Below are positions 1 through 4,582 of a stretch of DNA of 10,232 nucleotides, piece by piece (the stretch's first letter is position 1; each line of letters starts with the position of its first letter). This stretch comes from CAXRBC01 sp041158045 (GTDB lineage Bacteria > Actinomycetota > Acidimicrobiia > Acidimicrobiales > Ilumatobacteraceae): NCBI GenBank assembly GCA_041158045.1, contig JBEBCD010000065.1, forward strand, positions 1 through 10,232, written 5' to 3'. Below the pieces are notes generated by a model. That model worked only from the letters and a program-made list of their open reading frames with translations. It was not told the DNA's origin and searched no databases. Made by a program: the position numbers and the translations under genes.

Positions 1-304
1 GTCCGAGCATCAGCACCACGTCGCCGCCCGCCCCGCGGACGTGCCAGAGCCGCACGGCGGGCCAGTCGATGACGCGTCGGCCGCCCTCCCGCAGCCGCAC
101 GCGCGGGCGCGTGGTGGCGAAATCGGTGAACTCCTCGGGGTCGATCTCGGCGAGCAGCCGCGCGCCCCAGCCCTCCACGAGGTTCGTCACCGCGTTGGAC
201 GCGGCGTCGGCGGCGTCGTTCCACCCGGTGAACGCGGCGACGATGACGGGCGAGGTCAGCGTCGGCGTCTCGCCGATCCACCGCACGTGCGTGGGCCTCG
301 CCAT
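1..304 (-). CDS. PAC2-family protein, 5' part (cut by window edge)
   Basis: About 101 N-terminal residues are visible, starting at ATG 304-302; the rest lies outside the window. Reading in from the start, the protein runs MARPTHVRWIGETPTL and then carries the motif AAFTGWNDAADAAS (residues 23-36). The F-x-GWNDA element followed by an alpha helix is typical of the PAC2 fold, named after the eukaryotic proteasome assembly chaperone 2. Bacterial members are common in actinomycetes; their biochemical role is not established and a proteasome-chaperone function is only suggested by the fold. The start is supported by a TAGCGT -10 element 8 bases upstream, giving an mRNA with almost no leader. It is divergent from the acetyltransferase gene. 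Family assignment is fairly sure, function is not. Confidence 0.8.
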   Translation of the reverse strand, partial: MARPTHVRWIGETPTLTSPVIVAAFTGWNDAADAASNAVTNLVEGWGARLLAEIDPEEFTDFATTRPRVRLREGGRRVIDWPAVRLWHVRGAGGDVVLMLG

Positions 305-312
305 TTCGCCCG

Positions 313-318
313 ACGCTA
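313..318 (-). promoter_or_regulatory. -10 element of the PAC2-family gene
   Basis: The minus strand reads TAGCGT, followed by 8 bases and the ATG. No convincing -35 hexamer is seen 16-18 bases further upstream. The 12-mer TAGCGTCGGGCG beginning at this element occurs identically upstream of the tag gene. Transcription would start within about 2 bases of the start codon, so the message would be leaderless or nearly so. Confidence 0.5.
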
Positions 319-354
319 CCGACGCGAGGTGCGCGTCGCGTGCATCGCGAGCGC

Positions 355-374
355 CGCGGCGCGACCGCGCCGCG
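355..374. repeat. 8-bp inverted repeat in the PAC2/GNAT intergenic region
   Basis: A perfect palindromic stem CGCGGCGC / GCGCCGCG with a 4-base GACC loop lies two bases before the TTATCCACA box. In such GC-rich DNA short stems are frequent. There is no T tract, and no gene ends here, so a terminator role is unlikely. It may be incidental. Confidence 0.3.
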
Positions 375-376
375 CG

Positions 377-385
377 TTATCCACA
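377..385 (+). promoter_or_regulatory. Perfect DnaA-box sequence TTATCCACA
   Basis: TTATCCACA matches the consensus DnaA-binding nonamer exactly and stands out in a GC-rich gap between divergent genes. It lies about 45-50 bases upstream of the predicted GNAT transcription start and about 70 bases upstream of the PAC2 start. A single box does not make an origin; it could titrate DnaA or regulate either neighbour, or be a chance match. Confidence 0.4.
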
Positions 386-415
386 GCCGCGCGCGATCGC
401 ACGACGCGTCGCCGT

Positions 416-421
416 TACGAT
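416..421 (+). promoter_or_regulatory. -10 element of the GNAT gene
   Basis: TACGAT (within TTACGAT) fits the actinobacterial TANNNT -10 and is followed by exactly 6 bases and the ATG at 428. Transcription is therefore expected to start at the A of the start codon (leaderless). No clear -35 is visible. Confidence 0.55.
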
Positions 422-427
422 ACGGAC

Positions 428-886
428 ATGTCGTCGGCGGTGCGCGTCGACGTCGCGACGGCGGCCACCGACGAGTTGCTGGCAGCGTGCCACCGGCTCG
501 TGCCGCAGCTGTCGTCGTCGAGCGCGCCGCTCACGGCCGCGGAGCTGGGGGAGATCGTCGGTTCGCCGTCGACCGTGCTGTTCGTCGCCCGCGAGGTCGG
601 CGCGACGGGCGCCGCCCCCGGCCCCGTCCTCGGCCTGCTCACGCTCGCGATCTTCCGCATCCCGACGGGCGTGCGCGCCTGGATCGAGGACGTCGTCGTC
701 GACGGCGCCGCCCGCGGTCGCGGGGTCGGCGAGGCGCTCAACCGCGCGGCCCTCGACGAGGCGCGGCGCCGCGGCGCGCGCACCGTCGACCTCACGTCCC
801 GCCCGTCGCGCGAGGCGGCCAACCGGCTCTACCGCCGCATCGGCTTCGCCGCCCGCGACACCAACGTCTACCGCTTCGACCTCTGA
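428..886 (+). CDS. GNAT-family N-acetyltransferase
   Basis: A 152-residue protein of the GCN5-related N-acetyltransferase fold, which transfers the acetyl group of acetyl-CoA to an amine. The acetyl-CoA pyrophosphate-binding motif A is seen as VDGAARGRGVGEAL (residues 91-104; R-x-x-G-x-G type, RGRGVG 96-101), preceded by the beta-4 strand WIEDVVV. The C-terminal motif B region reads ANRLYRRIGF (131-140), and the protein ends in DTNVYRFDL. Length is normal for a single-domain GNAT. ATG 428 is chosen because a TACGAT -10 lies 6 bases upstream and the conserved fold starts soon after; a longer in-frame reading from position 41 would cross the PAC2 gene. The substrate is unknown. The last 19 bases overlap the 3' end of tag on the other strand. 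Confidence 0.85.
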   Translation: MSSAVRVDVATAATDELLAACHRLVPQLSSSSAPLTAAELGEIVGSPSTVLFVAREVGATGAAPGPVLGLLTLAIFRIPTGVRAWIEDVVVDGAARGRGVGEALNRAALDEARRRGARTVDLTSRPSREAANRLYRRIGFAARDTNVYRFDL

Positions 887-1545
887 GCCCCGGCCGCGGC
901 GCCGGGCCGCGGACCGCGGCGGGACCGCTCCGCGTCGGCGCGGAGGTCGCACGTCGCGAAGTGGTCGTTGACCACGCCGAGCGACTGCATCGCCGCGTAC
1001 GCCGTCGTCGGCCCGACGAAGCGAAACCCGAGCCCCGCCAGCTCGCGCGCGAGCGCCCGCGACTCCGCGGTCTGTGACGGCACGTCCCCGTGGCGCCGCG
1101 GCGCCGACCGGGTGCGCGCCGGCGCGTGGGACCACAGCACGTCGGCGAGCGAGCGCCCGCTGTCGCGCATCGCGAGGACGGCGCGGGCGTTGGCGATCGT
1201 GGCCTCGATCTTCAGCCGGTTGCGCACGATGTCGCGGTCGCGCAGCAGCCGCTCCACGTCGCGCGCGCCGTACCGCGCGACCGTCGCCGGGTCGAAGTCG
1301 CGGAACGCGATGCGGAAGGCCTCCCGCTTGCGCAGGATCGTGAGCCACGACAGCCCGGACTGGAAGCCCTCGAGGCAGAGCTTCTCGTAGATGCGCACCT
1401 CGTCGTGCACGGGCCTGCCCCACTCCTCGTCGTGGTACGCGGCGTAGAGGGGGTTGCCGGCGCACCACGCGCAGCGCGCGGTGCCGTCGGGGCCGGTGAT
1501 CGTGGTGCGCCGTGCGGCGGCGCGCCGTGGTGCGTGTCTCGTCAT
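868..1545 (-). CDS. tag: DNA-3-methyladenine glycosylase I
   Basis: A 225-residue cytoplasmic base-excision repair enzyme that removes 3-methyladenine from alkylated DNA. All landmarks of the Tag family are present. The zinc ligands are C25, H38, H195 and C199, with spacing matching E. coli Tag C4/H17/H175/C179 within one residue. The methyladenine-recognition Glu is E59 in LEGFQSGLSW, and W67 corresponds to E. coli W46. The segments YHDEEWG (37-43) and FRFVGPTTAYAAMQ are also typical. About 20 extra N-terminal residues rich in Arg/Ala precede the family start. The ATG at 1545 is 20 bases downstream of a TAGCGT -10, so a short leader is possible. The C-terminal tail beyond C199 is Arg/Gly/Ala-rich and overlaps the convergent GNAT gene by 19 bases. 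Confidence 0.95.
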   Translation of the reverse strand: MTRHAPRRAAARRTTITGPDGTARCAWCAGNPLYAAYHDEEWGRPVHDEVRIYEKLCLEGFQSGLSWLTILRKREAFRIAFRDFDPATVARYGARDVERLLRDRDIVRNRLKIEATIANARAVLAMRDSGRSLADVLWSHAPARTRSAPRRHGDVPSQTAESRALARELAGLGFRFVGPTTAYAAMQSLGVVNDHFATCDLRADAERSRRGPRPGAAAGAQRSKR

Positions 1546-1565
1546 GGTGCCGATGTGTGCGCCCG

Positions 1566-1571
1566 ACGCTA
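1566..1571 (-). promoter_or_regulatory. -10 element of tag
   Basis: TAGCGT on the minus strand, 20 bases before the tag ATG, implies a 5' leader of roughly 13 bases. It begins a 12-mer (TAGCGTCGGGCG) identical to the one in front of the PAC2 gene. No -35 match is evident. Confidence 0.45.
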
Positions 1572-1621
1572 GGAGCGGTCACCCGACCCGCCGCCACGGC
1601 GGTCGTCCCGTCGGCCGGCCG

Positions 1622-1627
1622 TAGGCT
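1622..1627 (+). promoter_or_regulatory. -10 element of the cupin gene
   Basis: TAGGCT, then exactly 6 bases, then the GTG start at 1634: the same geometry as at the GNAT and dioxygenase genes. It indicates a leaderless transcript starting at the G of GTG. The 16 bases 1621-1636 match 2646-2661 at 14 positions. Confidence 0.55.
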
Positions 1628-1633
1628 CGCCGC

Positions 1634-2620
1634 GTGGCCATCCCGGTGCGCGACCTGCACCGCGCGCTCGCCCTCCTCACCGATCGGCTCGGGTTCGCGG
1701 TCGACCTCGTCACGCCGGCCGACGACCCGACGTACGCCGTCGTCGCACGCGGTCCCCTGCGCCTCGCCCTCCGGACGACGGGCGCGCCCGGCGCGCCACG
1801 CCGCCGGCCCGCACGACCACCGGCGAGCGCGCCGGTCGCGCCGGACGCCTCGCTCGCGATCCCCGCCCTCTCGCCGTGCACCGTCGTGTCGCGCGCCGAT
1901 GGCGGCACACCGTGGATCGTCGGTCGCGCCGGGATGCGCTACCGCGACCTGCTGCCCGGCCGCCTCGGCGGGCGCTTCATCGCGTCGCACATCGCGATCC
2001 CCGACGGCGGCCCCGTGCCCGACTGGGTGCACTTCCACCGCGTGCGGTTCCAGATGATCTCCTGCGTGCGCGGCTGGGTGCGCGTCGTGTACGAGGACCA
2101 GGGCGAGCCCTTCGTCATGCGCGAGGGCGACTGCGTGCTGCAGCCGCCGCAGATCCGCCACCGCGTGCTCGAGTCGTCGGCGGGCCTCGAGGTGCTGGAG
2201 ATCGGCTGCCCCGCGTCCCACGAGACGTGGGCCGACCGCGCGACGGTGCTGCCGACGGCGGCGCGGCGCGGCGACCGCGTCTGGGGCGGACAGCGCTTCG
2301 TGCGCCACGAGGCGGCCGCGACGCCGTGGCGCGCGTCGGCGTGGGCGGGCGTCGAGGTGCGCGACACGGGCATCGGGGCCGCGACGGCGGGGCTCGCCGC
2401 GTGCGTCGCGCTGCGCGCGGCGGCCGGTGCGGCGGTGACGGTGGGGCCCGAGGCCGGGCGCGAGTTGTGGTTCGCCTTCGTGACCGCGGGGGCGCTCGAC
2501 TCGGGGCCGCACGGCCCCCTCGGGCCGGGCGACGCGCTCGCGCTCGCGCCGGACGCGGCGGCGACGCTCACGGCGGGCGCCGCGGGGGCGACCCTGACGC
2601 TCGTCACCCTCCCCGCATAG
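1634..2620 (+). CDS. VOC-like/cupin fusion protein of unknown function
   Basis: A 328-residue protein in three parts. Residues 1-47 (IPVRDLHRALALLTDRLGF...) look like one beta-alpha-beta half of a vicinal oxygen chelate (glyoxalase-type) module; the other half is missing. A Pro/Ala/Arg-rich linker (about 50-72) follows. Residues about 100-195 form a cupin barrel: motif 1 has H133-x-H135 with Q140 where Glu is usual, and motif 2 is GDCVLQPPQIRH (165-176) with the third His, H176. A mononuclear metal site is thus likely. Residues about 235-328 resemble a second, degenerate cupin barrel (GPLGPGDALALAP) lacking metal ligands. The GTG start is fixed by the -10 element 6 bases upstream. It could be a small-molecule oxygenase/isomerase or a ligand sensor. 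Its 3' end is part of a direct repeat shared with the epimerase gene. Confidence 0.75.
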   Translation: MAIPVRDLHRALALLTDRLGFAVDLVTPADDPTYAVVARGPLRLALRTTGAPGAPRRRPARPPASAPVAPDASLAIPALSPCTVVSRADGGTPWIVGRAGMRYRDLLPGRLGGRFIASHIAIPDGGPVPDWVHFHRVRFQMISCVRGWVRVVYEDQGEPFVMREGDCVLQPPQIRHRVLESSAGLEVLEIGCPASHETWADRATVLPTAARRGDRVWGGQRFVRHEAAATPWRASAWAGVEVRDTGIGAATAGLAACVALRAAAGAAVTVGPEAGRELWFAFVTAGALDSGPHGPLGPGDALALAPDAAATLTAGAAGATLTLVTLPA

Positions 2621-2627
2621 CGCGACC
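2596..2627 (+). repeat. Direct repeat copy 1 (end of the cupin gene)
   Basis: These 32 bases match 4426-4457 at 31 positions; the only difference is A2617 versus G4447, a silent third-base change in the last Ala codon. The copy covers the codons for TLVTLPA, the TAG stop, and 7 bases beyond it. The identity runs through the stop into non-coding DNA, so it reflects DNA duplication rather than protein-level convergence. Confidence 0.8.
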
Positions 2628-2646
2628 CCGCTCCGAGGTCGGCTCG

Positions 2647-2652
2647 TAGGCT
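2647..2652 (+). promoter_or_regulatory. -10 element of the dioxygenase-epimerase pair
   Basis: TAGGCT followed by exactly 6 bases and the GTG at 2659, located in the 38-base gap after the cupin stop. The pair can therefore be transcribed from its own leaderless promoter as well as by read-through from the cupin gene. Confidence 0.55.
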
Positions 2653-2658
2653 GGCTGC

Positions 2659-3528
2659 GTGAGTTCGGTCGCGGCGCGCACGACGACGGAGGCGCAGCGC
2701 GAGGAGTTCCGCACGAAGGGATTCGTCACCGTGCGCGGGCTGTTCCCCCGCGCCGACGCGGAAGCCGCGGCGACGTGGCTCCACGCGCAGGATCCCGACG
2801 CGGTCGCGAAGTCCTGGACGGAGCGCGAGCCGGGCGTCCCGCTCGCCGTCTACTCCGTCGCGCACGAGGGCGGGACGCCCGTGAGTCGGGTCATCACCGA
2901 CTCGCGCATCGCGGCGATCGCCACCGAGCTCATGGGCGAGGAGACCTACATCTGGTCGAGCAAGGTCAACGTCAAGGCGGCCTGGTGCGGCGCCGTCGAG
3001 TACTACCACCAGGACTTCATCTACTGGCAGCCCCGCGGCTACCCGCGCAGCGACATGCTCAGCTGCATGGTGTTCCTCGAGCCGCACCGCGTCGCCAACG
3101 CGGCGCTCCACCTGCTCCCCGGGACGCACGGATACGGGGTGATGGAGCACGTCCCGTTCGTCAACGTGAACGGCGTGCACAAGGTGATGATCCCTCCGTC
3201 GCGGATGCGGGAGCTCCACGCGCGGCACGGGATCGAGGCCGTCGAGGGGGAGCCGGGCGACGCCGTCTTCTTCCACACCCTCATCGTCCACGGCTCCGCG
3301 CACAACATTTCTCCGCAGGGGCGCATGATCGCCCTCGCCCAGATGAACGTCCGCTCGAACCAGCCCGTCGAGGTGCGGGCCACCGCCAAGGCGACCAACG
3401 TGGCCCGCGCCGAGTTCGAGGTCGGGGAGGCCGAGCGCCGCCTCGCGTACTTCAGGGACAAGCTGTCCCGTCAGCGCGCCGCGGACGACCTCACCTTCAA
3501 CTCGCCGATCCCCGCCGAAGAGCGCTGA
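2659..3528 (+). CDS. PhyH-superfamily Fe(II)/2-oxoglutarate dioxygenase, EctD-like
   Basis: A 289-residue non-heme iron oxygenase that should couple oxidation of a small molecule to decarboxylation of 2-oxoglutarate. The iron triad is visible as H117-x-D119 (YYHQDFIYW) and H211 (HGSAHNISPQGR), with the 2-oxoglutarate-binding R222 eleven residues after H211, the spacing known for phytanoyl-CoA hydroxylase. Because the HxD acid is kept, hydroxylation is more likely than halogenation. The stretch SKVNVKAAW...YYHQDFIYW...LSCMVFL (101-140), LLPGTHGYG (152-160) and HGSxxNxS resemble the ectoine hydroxylase signature, and the length fits EctD. No ectoine synthesis genes are present, so the substrate is unknown. 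The GTG start is set by the TAGGCT element 6 bases upstream. The epimerase begins 4 bases after the stop, which suggests co-translation. Confidence 0.85.
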   Translation: MSSVAARTTTEAQREEFRTKGFVTVRGLFPRADAEAAATWLHAQDPDAVAKSWTEREPGVPLAVYSVAHEGGTPVSRVITDSRIAAIATELMGEETYIWSSKVNVKAAWCGAVEYYHQDFIYWQPRGYPRSDMLSCMVFLEPHRVANAALHLLPGTHGYGVMEHVPFVNVNGVHKVMIPPSRMRELHARHGIEAVEGEPGDAVFFHTLIVHGSAHNISPQGRMIALAQMNVRSNQPVEVRATAKATNVARAEFEVGEAERRLAYFRDKLSRQRAADDLTFNSPIPAEER

Positions 3529-3532
3529 CGCC

Positions 3533-4450
3533 GTGGGCCGCCGCGTCGCGGTCACCGGCGCCGCGGGACTGATCGGCGGCGCGGTCGCCGCCCGACTCGC
3601 CGCGGCGGGCGACGAGGTGCTCGCCGTCGACGTGAGACCCGCACGGGCGGCGATCCCGGGTACCGCATGGCTCGCCGCGGACGTGCGCAGCGACGAGTTC
3701 CTCGCGGGGCTCGCCCGCTTCCGTCCCGACGAGGTCGTCCATGCGGCCGCGCACCCCGGCGGCCGGTCGCTGGCCGAGCCCGCCACCAACGTGTCGGTCA
3801 ACGCCCACGGCAGCATGCGCCTCTTCGAGTGGTGCGCCGAGCACGACGCGGCCGTCACGTTCCTCGGTTCGTCGGTCGTCTACGGCGTCGGCGATGGTCG
3901 GCCCCTCGCCGAGGACGCACCCCTCGCCCCCGGCACCATCTACGGCGTCGCCAAGGTCGCGTGCGAGCGGTGGCTCGCGATCCTCGCCGAGGGGCGCGGG
4001 CTTCGGTGGCGAGTCCTCCGCCTCTTCGCTACGTACGGCGCCGGGCACGAGCCGGGGCTCGACCAGGGCATCGTCAACGTGATGCTGACGCAGCTGCGGC
4101 GCGGCACGACGGTCGTGGTGAAGGGCTCACCCGAGCGCGTCCGCGACATGGTGCACGTCGACGACGCGGCCCGGATGATCCACCGTGCCCTCGACGTCCC
4201 GGGCTCGCTCGGACGGATCGTCAACGTCGGCACCGGCGTGGGCGTGCGCATCGGGGACCTCATCGCCGAGATCGCACGGCAGCTCGGCCGCTCCGCGGGC
4301 GACGTCGTCATCGACGAGCAGCCGGGGACGGTCGGCGATCCGCGATCCAACGTCGCGGACACGACGCGCATGCGCGCGATGCTCGGCGACGAGTGCCGCA
4401 TCGACATCGCCGAGGGCCTCGCGCGGACGCTCGTCACCCTCCCCGCGTAG
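3533..4450 (+). CDS. NAD-dependent epimerase/dehydratase (extended SDR)
   Basis: A 305-residue extended short-chain dehydrogenase/reductase, the fold used by sugar-nucleotide epimerases, dehydratases and reductases. The N-terminal Rossmann motif is GAAGLIG (G9, G12, G15), with D33 at the end of strand 2 favouring NAD over NADP. The catalytic residues are a Ser in GSSVVYG (112-118), Y137 and K141 (YGVAK). RDMVHVDDAARMI (204-216) and NVGTG (231-235) are GalE-type substrate-domain motifs. The substrate cannot be told. The GTG start lies 4 bases after the dioxygenase stop with only a weak purine stretch before it, consistent with translational coupling. The last seven residues (TLVTLPA) duplicate the end of the unrelated cupin protein. 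The stop lies 7 bases from the 3' end of the convergent tRNA-Thr. Confidence 0.88.
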   Translation: MGRRVAVTGAAGLIGGAVAARLAAAGDEVLAVDVRPARAAIPGTAWLAADVRSDEFLAGLARFRPDEVVHAAAHPGGRSLAEPATNVSVNAHGSMRLFEWCAEHDAAVTFLGSSVVYGVGDGRPLAEDAPLAPGTIYGVAKVACERWLAILAEGRGLRWRVLRLFATYGAGHEPGLDQGIVNVMLTQLRRGTTVVVKGSPERVRDMVHVDDAARMIHRALDVPGSLGRIVNVGTGVGVRIGDLIAEIARQLGRSAGDVVIDEQPGTVGDPRSNVADTTRMRAMLGDECRIDIAEGLARTLVTLPA

Positions 4451-4457
4451 CGCGACC
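4426..4457 (+). repeat. Direct repeat copy 2 (end of the epimerase gene, abutting tRNA-Thr)
   Basis: The second copy of the 32-base repeat at 2596-2627 (31/32 identical). It holds the TLVTLPA codons, the TAG stop and 7 more bases, and its last base (4457) directly borders the complement of the tRNA's encoded CCA (4458-4460). The two copies are 1830 bases apart and bracket the dioxygenase and epimerase genes. Confidence 0.8.
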
Positions 4458-4532
4458 TGGAGCCCGAGGCGGGAATCGAACCCGCGACCTACGCATTACG
4501 AGTGCGTTGCTCTACCACTGAGCCACTCGGGC
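4458..4532 (-). tRNA. tRNA-Thr (anticodon CGU)
   Basis: A complete cloverleaf of 72 bases plus an encoded CCA. The acceptor stem GCCCGAG pairs with CTCGGGC. The D arm is GCTC-AGTGGTA-GAGC. The anticodon stem ACGCA/TGCGT closes the loop CTCGTAA, giving anticodon CGT, which reads ACG. The variable loop AGGTC has 5 bases. The T arm is GCGGG-TTCGATT-CCCGC. The discriminator is U. An own promoter lies 10 bases upstream. ACG is a favoured Thr codon in such GC-rich genomes. Confidence 0.97.
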
Positions 4533-4536
4533 AAGG

Positions 4537-4556
4537 GCCCCCAACCTAACGGGGGC
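4537..4556. repeat. Inverted repeat around the tRNA-Thr -10 element
   Basis: GCCCCC and GGGGGC (6 perfect pairs) flank the 8-base AT-richer core AACCTAAC, which contains the tRNA promoter's -10 hexamer. It could form a cruciform or hairpin, bind a dimeric regulator, or end read-through from holB, but no T tract follows. It starts 5 bases upstream of the tRNA. Confidence 0.45.
4543..4548 (-). promoter_or_regulatory. -10 element of tRNA-Thr
   Basis: TAGGTT on the minus strand, 10 bases before the mature tRNA 5' end, predicts a primary transcript with a leader of only about 3-4 bases. The hexamer resembles the TAGCGT/TAGGCT elements of the protein genes in the window. No good -35 is seen. Confidence 0.5.
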
Positions 4557-4560
4557 GACG

Positions 4561-4581
4561 CGCGGGCGGACGCGGCCCGCG
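4561..4581 (-). terminator. Possible GC-rich hairpin terminator after holB
   Basis: CGCGGGC and GCCCGCG (7 perfect pairs, 7-base loop) begin 1 base after the holB stop codon. There is no T-rich tail, so this would be an atypical, non-canonical terminator of the kind often proposed in actinomycetes. It may equally be a chance stem in GC-rich DNA. Confidence 0.3.
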
Positions 4582-4582
4582 G

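Noticed and set aside
355..374. The 8-bp stem near the DnaA box as an intrinsic terminator
   Set aside because: No gene ends upstream on either strand in the right direction and no T tract follows.
2628..2646. Possible second copy (att site) of the tRNA-Thr 3' end after the cupin gene
   Set aside because: Only CCGAGG and a few further bases agree with 4458-4476 (about half of 15 aligned positions), no better than expected in GC-rich DNA. The real repeat stops at the tRNA boundary and no integrase gene is present.
377..3858. Long minus-strand open frames opposite GNAT, the cupin gene and the dioxygenase
   Set aside because: The plus-strand frames carry family motifs and promoters with fixed spacing, while the reverse frames give only Arg/Ala-rich text.
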